Below are positions 53,187-61,915 of a stretch of DNA of 64,000 nucleotides, piece by piece (the stretch's first letter is position 1; the number at the start of each line of letters is the position of its first letter). Origin of the DNA: Salsipaludibacter albus. Its GTDB lineage: Bacteria; Actinomycetota; Nitriliruptoria; Nitriliruptorales; Nitriliruptoraceae. Under the pieces are notes generated by a model. That model ran no database searches. It was not told the DNA's origin and saw nothing but the letters and a program-made list of their open reading frames with translations. The position numbers and the translations under genes were made by a program. The DNA lies in NCBI RefSeq assembly GCF_019798055.1, contig NZ_JAHOPH010000016.1, positions 26,288-90,287 of the forward strand, written 5' to 3'.

Positions 53187-53794
53187 GGGGCCAGCCTCAC
53201 CACGTCCCACCCGTCCGTGGTCCGCCGGTAGACCAGCCGGTCGTGGAGCCGGAACCGCCGGCCCTGCCAGAACTCGATGCTGGTCGGACGGACCCGCACC
53301 CCACCCCAGCGCTCCGGGCGGGGGATGGGCGTGCCCTCCGGGTGCGCACGGGACAGCTCCTCCCACCGGGCCTGCAACGCGTCGCGGTCGATCGGGGTGG
53401 ACTGGGGCGAGGCGATCGCGGCCAGCCGTGAACCGTGCGGCCGGCTGTCCCAGTAGGCATCCGACTCGGCCTCCGTGGACCACTCGGCGGTGCCCTCGAC
53501 CCGGACGGAGCGATGCAGCGAGGTCCAGACCGCCGTCAGGGCGACCTGGTCGTTGGCGGCGAGCTCGCGGCCCTTGCGGCTGGACCGGTTGGTGAAGAAC
53601 AGCATGCCGTCGGCGTCGACCACCCGGACCAGCACGGCGCGCGCCGACGGCGCCCCGTCTGGCGTGGCGGTCGCCACCACGACCGCGTCGGGATCGGTGA
53701 CCCCGGCATCGCGGGCCTCGTCGACCCAGTCGACGTAGGCCTGCAGGGGGTCGTCCCCGAGGTCGTCGGGCGTGAGCTTCGGCAGGTCCTCCAT
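53183..53794 (-). CDS. pdxH: Pyridoxamine 5'-phosphate oxidase-like protein
   Basis: A 203-residue FMN split-barrel enzyme that would oxidise pyridoxamine or pyridoxine phosphate to PLP. DPLQAYVDWVDEARDAGVTDPDA and ATATPDGAPSARAVLVRVVD are standard, the FMN-binding loop is FFTNRSSRKGRELAAND, and SRPHGSRLAAIASPQS with C-terminal RRFRLHDRLVYRR are diagnostic. A -10 box TAGCGT ends 7 nt before the ATG at 53794, so the message is probably leaderless; an upstream start at 53914 is unlikely. Confidence 0.92.
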   Translation of the reverse strand: MEDLPKLTPDDLGDDPLQAYVDWVDEARDAGVTDPDAVVVATATPDGAPSARAVLVRVVDADGMLFFTNRSSRKGRELAANDQVALTAVWTSLHRSVRVEGTAEWSTEAESDAYWDSRPHGSRLAAIASPQSTPIDRDALQARWEELSRAHPEGTPIPRPERWGGVRVRPTSIEFWQGRRFRLHDRLVYRRTTDGWDVVRLAP

Positions 53795-53801
53795 GGGTGC
53801 C

Positions 53802-53807
53802 ACGCTA
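53802..53807 (-). promoter_or_regulatory. -10 box (TAGCGT) for a leaderless pdxH message
   Basis: On the minus strand TAGCGT is 7 nt from the pdxH ATG, with no ribosome site between. Confidence 0.4.
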
Positions 53808-53928
53808 CCGCCGGTGACGCCCGAGACGGTCCGTTCTCGTATCACCGCTGCCCGACAGAGCCTCCCCTGTGGGTGAGTGACGTGCAACGAAACGTCACGC
53901 GACCCGTCATCCATCCAAGGACAGACCC

Positions 53929-55104
53929 ATGCATCGCACGCTCGTCATTCGCACCGCCGCCGTCCTGGCCGCCACGGCCCTGGTCGCCGGCGCCACCGCT
54001 GCCGCCGCCCAGGAGGACCCGGCCGTCGACGACAAGGTCCTCGACCGCACGACCTCCGAGGCCCTCGACGCCCGGCTCGTCGCCGAGGCCAACGACTGGA
54101 AGCCGGTCCCGACCCGCGAGTTCCTGGTCGACTCCCGGCGCTTCGCCGAACTGGCGGCCTCGATCGCCGAGTCGCACCCGGACCGCTTCGCCGCCGCCGT
54201 CTACGCCGAACGACCCGGTGACACGTCACTGTTGCGCTTCGAAGGCCACGTGCCCAAGGAGGTCGAGCAGCTCGTCGAGCGCAGCGGGCTGCGCGTGAAG
54301 CTGACCGACGACGCCCGCCACACCGCCGAGGAGTTGCAGGAGCGCACCGCCAAGGTGCACGACCTGCTGGTCGAGTCCGGCTACGAGCAGGTCGTCGCCG
54401 CGGCCATGCCCGACGACACCATCCAGGCATCCGTGTACGGCAAGGGCAGCCCGAAGCTGCCCGACGAGCTGGCCAAGGGCGTCGAGCTGACCGTCTCGGA
54501 GCGGCCCGTCGCGCGTGACGAGCACACCCGCGGGGGTGCATGGCTGCTCAACAACGAGGTCAACTGGTGCACGACCGGCTTCAGCGTGCGGTCCACCACC
54601 GGGACCACCGGCATCTCGACCGCGGGCCACTGCACCCCGGAGGTCGACGAGTACGTCCAGCCCAGTGACGGGCTCGAGTACGACATCGACCACGAGGCCG
54701 ACCACTACGGCCTGTTCGGGGACGTGGCGTGGTACACGACCGACCACGTCGAGCCGGCCGAGTTCTACGCGACGGCGACCCAGGTGCGCGAGGTCAACTC
54801 GGTGTCCAACCTGCTGCCCGTGAACGTCCCGTCGTGCGTCTACGGCCGGTCGTCCAACGACCGCGAGTGCGACGATGTCTACTCCAACTTCGTGATCGCG
54901 ACCTTCGGGGCCACCCACTGGTTCCTGATGGCGATGGACTCCGACAACACCATCGGCGGCGACAGCGGCGGCCCGTGGTCGTTCGGCACCGAGGCCGACG
55001 GCATCCACAAGGGCGACCTGACCCTGGGCGGCGGGCGACGCAACGTCTGGACCCGCGCCAGCCTGATGCCGATCTCGCTGGGGGTCAGCGTCCGGACCCA
55101 GTGA
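53929..55104 (+). CDS. Secreted streptogrisin-like serine protease with propeptide
   Basis: A 391-residue exported chymotrypsin-fold protease. The signal peptide ends near TAAAAQED. A propeptide of about 165 residues follows, with a KLPDELAKGVELTVSER region. The mature part has the catalytic His H234 in TAGHC, a probable Asp D265 in FGDVAWYT, and the Ser S346 in GGDSGGP. Two pairs of Cys (WCTTGF with GHC; PSCVYG with ECDDVY) suit disulfides outside the cell. The order pro-domain then protease is that of alpha-lytic/streptogrisin proteases. Confidence 0.88.
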   Translation: MHRTLVIRTAAVLAATALVAGATAAAAQEDPAVDDKVLDRTTSEALDARLVAEANDWKPVPTREFLVDSRRFAELAASIAESHPDRFAAAVYAERPGDTSLLRFEGHVPKEVEQLVERSGLRVKLTDDARHTAEELQERTAKVHDLLVESGYEQVVAAAMPDDTIQASVYGKGSPKLPDELAKGVELTVSERPVARDEHTRGGAWLLNNEVNWCTTGFSVRSTTGTTGISTAGHCTPEVDEYVQPSDGLEYDIDHEADHYGLFGDVAWYTTDHVEPAEFYATATQVREVNSVSNLLPVNVPSCVYGRSSNDRECDDVYSNFVIATFGATHWFLMAMDSDNTIGGDSGGPWSFGTEADGIHKGDLTLGGGRRNVWTRASLMPISLGVSVRTQ

Positions 55105-55142
55105 GCACCGACCCGTGTGGGCCGCACCGCCGGCCCGAGCCG

Positions 55143-56033
55143 TCAGGCACCCCCGCTCGCCGGGGGTGCCTGTCGGTACAGGCGAGGGTCCAGCATCGTC
55201 GTGGACGCGAGGTCGGCGCGTCCGTGCAGCAGGCTTCGCATCGCCAGGTAGTCCCCGGCGCCGGCGACGTCGTGGACCCGCAGCAGGGTGTCGGGGCGGT
55301 CGGCGAACCATTCGAGCACCGCGAGGGTGGCGGGGTCGCGCTGCGCCGGCGGCCGCCCCGTCGCGACGCCCAGTACGTCCTTGCGGGAGATCGCCCACAG
55401 TTGGGGGAGGTCGAAGGCCGATGCGATCCGGTCGACCTCGCGCATGACGGCCAGGGTCTGGCTGGGCGTCTTGGACAGGTCGACACCGGGGTCCAGGACC
55501 ACGCGTTCGGCCGGCAGCCCGAGTTCGTCGAGGTCGTCGAGCCGTGACTCGAAGAAGGTGATGACGTCGCCGGTGACGTCGTCGTACAGGGCCGGCTCGG
55601 TCAGCCGCTGCTTGGGCCGGCCCCGGTTGTGGGTCAGCACGTAGCGCGCGTCGGGATGGTCGGCGACCAGCGAGACGATCTCGGGGTGCTCGACCCCCGA
55701 GTAGTCGTTGACGATGTCGGCCCCCGCGGCCAGGACCGCGGCGGCGACCGCGGGCTTGTAGGTGTCGACGCTGACCGCGACGCCGTCCGCGACCAGCGCC
55801 TCCACGATCGGCACCAGGCGCTCGACCTCGGCCTCGGGGTCCACGACCGGCAGGTGGGTCGCGGCCGACTGGGCCCCGAGGTCCACCACCGACGCCCCGT
55901 CGGCGACCTGGCGACGCGCCACCGCCAGGCGCTCCTGCAGGTCGACGTCCGACCGTGGGTCCGAGAAGGAGTCCGGGTTGACGTTGACGATCCCCATCAG
56001 GGTCGCGCCGGTGTCGGACAGCCAGGTGGTCAT
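55143..56033 (-). CDS. folP2: Dihydropteroate synthase-like protein (FolP2 type)
   Basis: A 296-residue TIM-barrel protein. The family loops are present: MGIVNVNPDSFSD near the start, SVDTYKPAVAAAVLAAGADIVNDYSG and SRKDVLGVATGRPPAQRDPATLAV. Some positions differ from true DHPS: VTPDSF is VNPDSF, and the HMxGxPxTM loop is THNRGRPKQRL, so pterin or pABA binding may be lost. It overlaps gpgS by ATGA, the same pair as folP2-gpgS in mycobacteria, where FolP2 has no DHPS activity. A role in glucosylglycerate or related metabolism is possible. Confidence 0.85.
   Translation of the reverse strand: MTTWLSDTGATLMGIVNVNPDSFSDPRSDVDLQERLAVARRQVADGASVVDLGAQSAATHLPVVDPEAEVERLVPIVEALVADGVAVSVDTYKPAVAAAVLAAGADIVNDYSGVEHPEIVSLVADHPDARYVLTHNRGRPKQRLTEPALYDDVTGDVITFFESRLDDLDELGLPAERVVLDPGVDLSKTPSQTLAVMREVDRIASAFDLPQLWAISRKDVLGVATGRPPAQRDPATLAVLEWFADRPDTLLRVHDVAGAGDYLAMRSLLHGRADLASTTMLDPRLYRQAPPASGGA
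55145..55171. terminator. Perfect 11-bp hairpin overlapping the folP2 stop codon
   Basis: AGGCACCCCCG, loop CTCGC, CGGGGGTGCCT. It encodes the last residues of FolP2 and sits between the convergent protease and folP2 genes, so it probably ends both transcripts. Confidence 0.7.
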
Positions 56034-56986
56034 GGTCGCTCCGTGGCGTGGTCGTCGGCGTGGCCGTCCGCCCGACCGGCGAGCCAGGCCCGTCGCGGCG
56101 GACGCACGACCAGCGGACCGTCGGGGCCCGCGCACGCCAGCAGGCCGGCGACGGCGCCCGGTTCGTCGTCGGGCGGTTCCAGCATGGCGTCGACATTCGC
56201 GGTGCGCACGGGGCCGGGAGTCCCGTCGTCGGGGGCCCGGCGTCCCAGGATCGTCGCGGCGACGTCGTGGGCCATCGGCACCAGCGACGCGTCGCCCTTC
56301 GCACGGTGGGTCAGCGAGCCGACGTCGACGCTGCGGACCGCCTCGGGCCCGAACCGTGCGGCGACGTCCAGGGCGAGCCCGACGTCGACCCCGTACCGGG
56401 TCACGACGGGAAGCTCCGCCAGGACCGACGCCCGGATCGCGAACTGGCCCGACAGGGGCTCGGGCAGGTCGAGCTCCGGGGCGAGCAGGCCGAGCAGCGG
56501 ACGTGCCACGAACTCCGTGATCCGGCCGGAGACGACCCGGGCCGGACCGTCCGCATGTTGCAGCCGGGTGAAGCGACCCTTGGCGAGTGCGACGCCCCCG
56601 GCCTCGACCGCAGTGGCGAGCGCGTCGATGTCGTCGGCGCCGACCCCCACCACGTCCGCGTCGCGGAACACCAGCACGTCGGTCGCCAGGTCCGCGACCC
56701 GCCACAGCGAGTCGCCCTTGCCCCGCACCGGCGAACCGGGAGGACGGTCGGCGGCCACGACGACCTCCAGGCCGAGTTCGTGTGCCCGGGCCGGCGTGCC
56801 GTCCGTCGAGCCACCGTCGACGAGGACCACCCGGTCCACGACGCCGCCGGTGCGCACGGCGGTCGCCAGGTCGGCCAGTCGCTCGACGGCGTCCACCTCG
56901 TCCAGGGTGGGCACGACCAGGGTGCGGTGCAGGTCCCGCCGGGCCAGGGCCGGCAGGTCCCGGTCGTCGGCGGGTGGGCGGTCCAC
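56030..56986 (-). CDS. gpgS: Glucosyl-3-phosphoglycerate synthase-like glycosyltransferase
   Basis: A 318-residue GT-A glycosyltransferase of the GpgS/GT81 type. VVPTLDEVDAV and VDGGSTDGT start the nucleotide-sugar domain, GKGDSLWRV and FRDADVV (the DxD-type metal motif) follow, and PLSGQFAIRASVL with RYGVDVGLALDVA bind the acceptor. It would make glucosyl-3-phosphoglycerate, the first step to methylglucose lipopolysaccharide or glucosylglycerate, an osmolyte. It overlaps folP2 by 4 nt. The last 60 residues are a divergent Asp/Pro-rich tail. Confidence 0.88.
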   Translation of the reverse strand: MDRPPADDRDLPALARRDLHRTLVVPTLDEVDAVERLADLATAVRTGGVVDRVVLVDGGSTDGTPARAHELGLEVVVAADRPPGSPVRGKGDSLWRVADLATDVLVFRDADVVGVGADDIDALATAVEAGGVALAKGRFTRLQHADGPARVVSGRITEFVARPLLGLLAPELDLPEPLSGQFAIRASVLAELPVVTRYGVDVGLALDVAARFGPEAVRSVDVGSLTHRAKGDASLVPMAHDVAATILGRRAPDDGTPGPVRTANVDAMLEPPDDEPGAVAGLLACAGPDGPLVVRPPRRAWLAGRADGHADDHATERP

Positions 56987-56997
56987 GGGCGGACCGC

Positions 56998-57768
56998 TCA
57001 GGTCAGGAACTCGAGGATCGACGCGGCGATCCGGCCGGGTGCCTCCACCGGCGACCAGTGCGCGACGTCGGGGAGCACCTCGACCCGGCTGACCGGGATG
57101 GAACGGTGCAGCTCCTCCGACATCGCCAGCGGTGTCGAGCGGTCGTGGGCACCGGTCAGGATCAGGGTCGGCTGGCCCAGCTCGTCCCGGCGGATCGAGG
57201 GTGCCTCGGCCAGGGCGCGAGTCGCCTTGGCGTACGAGGCGGGGTCGTTGCGCAGGAACAGCTCACGCAGCAGCCCGGTCGCCCCCGACTGCAGGGCGTG
57301 GGTCTGCGGACTGACGGCGCCGGCCAGCCAGGCGTCGACCAGGCCGTCGAGGCCGTCGTCCTCGACCTGCTGCGCACGTGCCCGGTAGGCCTCGGACGTG
57401 GCGGGTTCGAACTGGCTGATCGCGCCGACCAGGACGAGGTGGCTCACCAGGTCCTGGCGACGATGGGCCAGCTGCTGGGCGACGAGCGACCCCATGGAGT
57501 GTCCGACCAGGGTGATCGCGGGCAGCTCGAGATGGCGGACGAGTCCCTCGACGTCCTTGGCGAACCCCTCGATGCTGAACCGGCCCGCCCCGCTGCTGCG
57601 GCCGTGGCCGCGCAGGTCCATGGCGACGCAGTGGTGGTGCTGGGTCATGGCCGCCATCACGCCGTGCCAGATGTTGGCACTGCCACCCAGGCCGTGGAGG
57701 AACACGACCGGCGGGCCCTCACCGTCGCTGCGGTAGTGCAGGGTGGCGTCGTTGATCGAGGCAAACAT
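56998..57768 (-). CDS. Alpha/beta-hydrolase
   Basis: A 256-residue alpha/beta-fold hydrolase. The oxyanion strand is VVFLHGLGGS, the nucleophile elbow is GHSMGS, the acidic residue is in LTGAHDRSTP, and the catalytic His is in DVAHWSPVEAP. DLRGHGRSSGAGRFSIEGFAKD is the standard cap-proximal segment. Members include esterases, lactonases and ring-cleavage product hydrolases; no substrate can be named. It lies upstream of gpgS on the same strand with 11 nt between, so it could head that operon. Confidence 0.9.
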   Translation of the reverse strand: MFASINDATLHYRSDGEGPPVVFLHGLGGSANIWHGVMAAMTQHHHCVAMDLRGHGRSSGAGRFSIEGFAKDVEGLVRHLELPAITLVGHSMGSLVAQQLAHRRQDLVSHLVLVGAISQFEPATSEAYRARAQQVEDDGLDGLVDAWLAGAVSPQTHALQSGATGLLRELFLRNDPASYAKATRALAEAPSIRRDELGQPTLILTGAHDRSTPLAMSEELHRSIPVSRVEVLPDVAHWSPVEAPGRIAASILEFLT

Positions 57769-57955
57769 GGGCGAGCTCGCGGAGTCGAGAGGACGGGTGG
57801 GAGGCAGTGGCCGGCGTCGTCGGGGGAGCGCACAGGGCCGTGGACGACCGACCGGCAGGGCGCGACGACGACGGGCGTGGCGCGACCTTCGAGGGATCGC
57901 CGCCGGGTGTGAGGGTAGCCCCCGTCGCAGGTCGCCCGACCACGTGCCGGGGGCA

Positions 57956-57961
57956 TACGCT
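57956..57961 (+). promoter_or_regulatory. Candidate -10 box (TACGCT) before the SRPBCC-lipoprotein pair
   Basis: TACGCT, 32 nt before the GTG at 57994; AGGAGG at 57982-57987 is the ribosome site. Confidence 0.35.
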
Positions 57962-57993
57962 GGCGCGTCCGCGAACCCATGAGGAGGCGATCC

Positions 57994-58458
57994 GTGCGCC
58001 TGGAGGTGGAGCGCCACGTGGCCGCCCCGATCGACGTCGTCTGGGGTGTCCTGGTCGACTGGGAGCGTCAGTCCGACTGGATGCTCGACGCCAAGCGGGT
58101 CGAGGTCGTCACCCCCGAGCGCGAGGGCCACGGCGTCACGATCCACGTGCCGACCTCGCTGCTGGGTCTTCCGGTCCTGGACGTGATGCGCGTGACCGGC
58201 TGGGACCCGCCCCACCGACTCGAGGCCACCCACCTCGGTCGCGTGATCCGGGGTGTCGGTGCCTTCGAGCTCTCCGACGAGGCCGGCGGGACCCGGCTGT
58301 CGTGGTGGGAGGAGGTCGAGGCACCGTTGGGCGCGCTGGGCGAGTTCGGTGCCGGCCTGGCCCTGCCGGTGCTGCGACGGATCTTCTCGACCAGCCTGCG
58401 ACGGCTGGCGGCGCTGGCCGAGGAGCGGGCCCATGGCGGGCCCGACGCCCACGCATGA
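57994..58458 (+). CDS. SRPBCC-domain protein
   Basis: A 154-residue START-like domain protein: VRLEVERHVAAPIDVVWGVLVDWERQSDWMLDAK is the typical first strand and helix, and GTRLSWWEEVEAPLG the late strands. It may bind a lipid or other hydrophobic ligand. GTG 57994 was preferred to ATG 57979 because AGGAGG lies 6 nt before it and within the upstream alternative. It overlaps the following lipoprotein gene by ATGA. Confidence 0.8.
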   Translation: MRLEVERHVAAPIDVVWGVLVDWERQSDWMLDAKRVEVVTPEREGHGVTIHVPTSLLGLPVLDVMRVTGWDPPHRLEATHLGRVIRGVGAFELSDEAGGTRLSWWEEVEAPLGALGEFGAGLALPVLRRIFSTSLRRLAALAEERAHGGPDAHA

Positions 58459-58994
58459 CCGTCGCGACGGGCCGTGCGCGTCCGGCGTCGTGGGTGGGCG
58501 TGGTCGTCGTCGCGATCCTGCTCGCCGGCTGTGCCACCAGCTCCACCGAGCACCGCCAGGCCGAGGCCATGGACGACGGCGTCCAGGTGACCGGCACGCT
58601 GGACGGCGCCCGCATCGCCATCTCCGAGGGCGTGCCCGACGTCCTGTTCGGGGACTGCGATCCGGGGTTCGAGGTCGACGACGACGTCTGCTGGTCCGCG
58701 CGGACCATCGACGGGATGATGGTCTCGATGGTGATCGAGAACCCCGACGTGCTCGTCCCGGGTGAGACCGTCGAGGTCGTCACGAGCGACTGCGTCGACG
58801 ACTGTGACACCGTGACCGAGGGCGTGGTCGTCGAGATCCGGGCCGACGGCCGCGGGCGTCGCGCGGTCGACGGGCGCCTGGAGGTCGAGCGTGCCGACGA
58901 GCGGGTCGCCGCCGACTTCGACGTGACCCTGCCCGACGCCGATCGCCTCACCGGCAGCTTCAACGTGCGCGAGCTCCGGCCCGGGGAACGCTGA
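58455..58994 (+). CDS. Predicted lipoprotein of unknown function
   Basis: A 179-residue protein with a lipoprotein signal (VGVVVVAILLAGC, lipobox LAGC). The mature part has four further Cys in a spaced pattern (FGDCDPGFEVDDDVCW; TSDCVDDCD), likely two disulfides, and an acidic beta-rich appearance. I cannot assign a family. Translational coupling to the SRPBCC gene suggests a joint function at the envelope. Confidence 0.75.
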   Translation: MTVATGRARPASWVGVVVVAILLAGCATSSTEHRQAEAMDDGVQVTGTLDGARIAISEGVPDVLFGDCDPGFEVDDDVCWSARTIDGMMVSMVIENPDVLVPGETVEVVTSDCVDDCDTVTEGVVVEIRADGRGRRAVDGRLEVERADERVAADFDVTLPDADRLTGSFNVRELRPGER

Positions 58995-59041
58995 GGCCAC
59001 GCGACCGGGATCCGGGGGTCCGCCGCGGCACGACCAGGCGA

Positions 59042-59047
59042 TAGGTT
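59042..59047 (+). promoter_or_regulatory. Candidate -10 box (TAGGTT) before the thioesterase gene
   Basis: TAGGTT ends 7 nt before a GTG at 59055, and 31 nt before the ATG at 59079 that has a ribosome site. Confidence 0.35.
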
Positions 59048-59078
59048 TGCCTGCGTGCCACACGCGAGGACGCGATCA

Positions 59079-59468
59079 ATGCAACCAGGCCCGCCCCGGG
59101 GCGCCACCGAGGTGCTCGACGTCACCGTCACGCCCGACATGGCGGCCACGGTCGACGGCGAGGTCATCCACGACGTCTACGGCACCCAGGCACTCGTCGG
59201 CCACATGGAGCAGGTGTGCCGCAACCTGCTCGTCGAGCACCTCGAGCCCGGTGAGGAGGGCGTCGGCCACCACCTCGACGTCACCCAGCGCTCACCCGTG
59301 CCGATCGGTGCGACCATCGAGCTGACCGCCACGGTCGCGCAGGTCAGTTCCCAGCGCCTGATGTGCGAGGTGATCGTGCGTCGCGGCAGCCAGATGGTGG
59401 CCCGGGGCTCGTTCGACCAGCGAGTGGTGCGCAGCCGGGACTTCCTCGCGGAGCTCGACGCCCTGTAG
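59079..59468 (+). CDS. Hotdog-fold thioesterase-like protein
   Basis: A 129-residue hotdog protein resembling fluoroacetyl-CoA thioesterase (FlK)-type enzymes: YGTQALVGHMEQVCRNLLVEHL is the hotdog helix and GVGHHLDVTQRSPVPIGATIELTATV the following strands. The Thr and Glu/His positions of FlK (T in YGTQ, E in HMEQ, H in GVGHHLD) are occupied. Substrate unknown. ATG 59079 has GCGAGGA upstream, but a leaderless GTG at 59055 adding eight residues is also plausible. Confidence 0.82.
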   Translation: MQPGPPRGATEVLDVTVTPDMAATVDGEVIHDVYGTQALVGHMEQVCRNLLVEHLEPGEEGVGHHLDVTQRSPVPIGATIELTATVAQVSSQRLMCEVIVRRGSQMVARGSFDQRVVRSRDFLAELDAL

Positions 59469-59518
59469 CGCGTTCGAGGGTCCGCCGGCGCCCCGTGTTG
59501 CGACGCGGCGCGCAGCGC

Positions 59519-60121
59519 TCAGCGTCCGAAGAGGTTCCCCAGTCGCGCCTTCAGGGCGCGGCCCACCCGTCCGTGCTGGGCGTCGTCACGGACCGCCATG
59601 CCGGACGGCTGGTCCGGCACGTGGACGGACAGGCGGTCCGGAGGGCTCATCGCCGAGGTCACGATCAGGGGATCGGTCCCGCGGTTGTCGATGCCGTGGA
59701 CGGTGCCGGCCGGCACCAGCAACGCCCCCAGGGGGTCCAGCCCGATCTCGCCCTGCTCGGTGACGAACCACGCCCGGCCGCCGAGCACCGTGTGGACCAC
59801 GTCGGAGTCGGGGTACTGCAGCACCCCGGTCGACTGCTGGGGCTCGAGGCACCACTGGTCCAGCGCGAGGTCGTCGGTCGCCAGGGTGCGCACCCGGGTC
59901 GCCTCGTCGAGGGAGAACGACACGTAGTCACGCAGGTCCACGGGGACGACGTCCCCACGCGGCGCGACGTCCGTGACGTCGTCCCCCGACAGGCCGTCGG
60001 AGCCGGTGCCGGAGTGCTCGTCGGACAGGTCGGCAGCCGTCGACGACGCCGCGTCGAAGGCAGGCCCGTCGGCGGGTCGGTCGGCAGGTCGGTCGGGGGA
60101 TTCGCTGGGGTGGTCAGCCAT
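59519..60121 (-). CDS. Cupin-domain protein
   Basis: A 200-residue protein. The first 60 residues are acidic and Ser/Asp-rich, with a short DRPADRPADGP repeat. The cupin core runs from about 70 to 165: STGVLQYPDSDVVHTVLGGRAWFV and PLGALLVPAGTVHGIDNRG carry possible metal His residues. The chain ends in a basic tail (RALKARLGNLFGR). No enzymatic role can be assigned; a small-molecule sensor or isomerase is possible. The -10 box 7 nt upstream implies a leaderless message. Confidence 0.8.
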   Translation of the reverse strand: MADHPSESPDRPADRPADGPAFDAASSTAADLSDEHSGTGSDGLSGDDVTDVAPRGDVVPVDLRDYVSFSLDEATRVRTLATDDLALDQWCLEPQQSTGVLQYPDSDVVHTVLGGRAWFVTEQGEIGLDPLGALLVPAGTVHGIDNRGTDPLIVTSAMSPPDRLSVHVPDQPSGMAVRDDAQHGRVGRALKARLGNLFGR

Positions 60122-60128
60122 GGACGAC

Positions 60129-60134
60129 AGGGTA
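60129..60134 (-). promoter_or_regulatory. -10 box (TACCCT) for a leaderless cupin message
   Basis: Minus-strand TACCCT, 7 nt from the ATG at 60121, with no ribosome site between. Confidence 0.4.
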
Positions 60135-60261
60135 CGGCCGGGCCGACGGCGTGGACCGCGCGTCCGGGCGCGACAGGGTCCTGCCGTGGAGGTGCGGGGG
60201 CCGGGAACCCCGGGCGGGCCCGCGTCGCCCGCTCGGGTCGGGTCGGCGGGGTGGCACCGAG

Positions 60262-60267
60262 TAGCCT
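60262..60267 (+). promoter_or_regulatory. Candidate -10 box (TAGCCT) before the aminopeptidase gene
   Basis: TAGCCT, 46 nt before the GTG at 60314. Confidence 0.35.
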
Positions 60268-60313
60268 GTGCAGGGGTCCGACCGGCCCGCCTCCCCCGTC
60301 GAACGGTCATCGA

Positions 60314-61810
60314 GTGCTGACATTTCGCCCTGACGAGGCCCACCCCGGTGACGTCGAGGCCGACGTCCTGGTCCTGGGCGTGACCTGCGACGACGCCGAC
60401 GCGCAGGTGCAGGTGACGGACCCCGGTCGCGCCATCGGACAACGACTCGGGATCGACCTGGTCGACGCCTGTCGGGCCGTGGACATGGACGGCACGGTCG
60501 GCAGCTGTGCCATCGTGCCCGCGGGTGACGCGGTCACCGCGGCCCTGCTGGTGCTGGTCGGGCTGGGCCGCAGCGACGCGGTCGACGCCGACGGGGTGCG
60601 TGCCGCCAGCGCCACCGCCGTGCGGGTCGCGAGCCGCCGCGACCGACTCGCCACGACCCTGCACACGGTCGACATCGGTGATCCGGCCCTGGCCGCGCGG
60701 GCGGTCGTGGAGGGCACCGAGCTCGGACACTACGTCTTCCGTGACTTCAAGACCGGTGACGACGCCCGTGCCCTGACGGAGGTCGTGCTGGTGGGCGGGG
60801 ACCGTGACGCCGTCGAGGTCGGGACGGCCCGCGGGCGGATCAGCGCCGACGCCACGATGCTCGCACGCGACCTCGGCAACACGCCTGCCGGCGACAAGCG
60901 ACCCCCGGCCTTCGCCGACCGGGTCGTCGAGCTGTTCGCCGACCTCCCGGTCGAGGTCGAGGTCTGGGACCAGGCCCGGATCGAGGCAGCCGGCTTCGGT
61001 GGCCACCTGGCGGTCGCCGCGGGATCGGCCGTCGAGCCACGCTTCGTGCAGCTGCGCTACCGCCCCGACGACGCGACCCGCCACGTCGCCCTGGTCGGCA
61101 AGGGCATCACCTTCGACTCCGGTGGGTTGTCGCTGAAGACCCCCAAGGGCATGGAGTGGATGAAGATCGACATGGCCGGCGCCGCGAGCGTCCTGGCCAC
61201 GGTGCGGGCCGCCGCGACGGCCGAGGTGCCGGTCGCGTTGACCGGGATGCTGTGCCTGGCGGAGAACATGCCCTCGGGCAGCGCCACCCGGCCGGGTGAC
61301 GTCATCACCATGTACGACGGCACCACCGTCGAGGTGCTCAACACCGACGCCGAGGGCCGGCTGGTCATGGCCGACGCCCTGGGCTGGTCGGCCGAGCTCG
61401 ACCCGCCCGTGGACGAACTTGTCGACATCGCCACGCTGACCGGCGCCGCGATCCATGCGCTCGGTCCCCGCTACACCGTCGTGATGGCCAACGACGACGC
61501 GCTGGCCGAGTCGCTGCTCGCGGCGTCCGCCGTGTCGGCCGAGCCGATGTGGCGACTCCCGCTGGCCGAGGCCGAGTACGGCACCGACGTCGTCAGCGAC
61601 GTCGCCGACGTGCGCAACACCGGAGGAACCGGGGCCGGCACCATCCGTGCCGCGCTGTTCCTCCAGACGTTCGTGCCCGACGGCCAGTCGTGGGCCCACC
61701 TCGACATCGCCGGACCCGCCTTCAACGACGAGTCCGTCTACGGCGGCTACGTGCCCAAGCAGGCCACCGGCATCCCGGTGCGCACGCTGCTCGACTGGCT
61801 GTGGGACTGA
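60314..61810 (+). CDS. pepA: Leucyl aminopeptidase, M17 family
   Basis: A 498-residue cytosolic metallo-aminopeptidase, the usual length. The N-terminal macro-type domain covers residues 1-150. The catalytic domain has metal-ligand motifs LVGKGITFDSGGLSLK, the Asp-rich WMKIDMAGAASV, and the family signature NTDAEGRL near residue 343, followed by VDIATLTGAAIHALG. The C-terminal AHLDIAGPAF and ATGIPVRTLLDWL are typical. With the peptide importer at the other end of the window it could complete peptide use. Confidence 0.95.
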   Translation: MLTFRPDEAHPGDVEADVLVLGVTCDDADAQVQVTDPGRAIGQRLGIDLVDACRAVDMDGTVGSCAIVPAGDAVTAALLVLVGLGRSDAVDADGVRAASATAVRVASRRDRLATTLHTVDIGDPALAARAVVEGTELGHYVFRDFKTGDDARALTEVVLVGGDRDAVEVGTARGRISADATMLARDLGNTPAGDKRPPAFADRVVELFADLPVEVEVWDQARIEAAGFGGHLAVAAGSAVEPRFVQLRYRPDDATRHVALVGKGITFDSGGLSLKTPKGMEWMKIDMAGAASVLATVRAAATAEVPVALTGMLCLAENMPSGSATRPGDVITMYDGTTVEVLNTDAEGRLVMADALGWSAELDPPVDELVDIATLTGAAIHALGPRYTVVMANDDALAESLLAASAVSAEPMWRLPLAEAEYGTDVVSDVADVRNTGGTGAGTIRAALFLQTFVPDGQSWAHLDIAGPAFNDESVYGGYVPKQATGIPVRTLLDWLWD

Positions 61811-61915
61811 CCAAGCCCGGTTCGCGTCCCCGCCCGGCTGCTGGCACCATGACGACCCCGTCACCGCGATCGTTCGCCCGGTGACGTCCCCGACCCCGTG
61901 TGGAGGAACCCGGCC

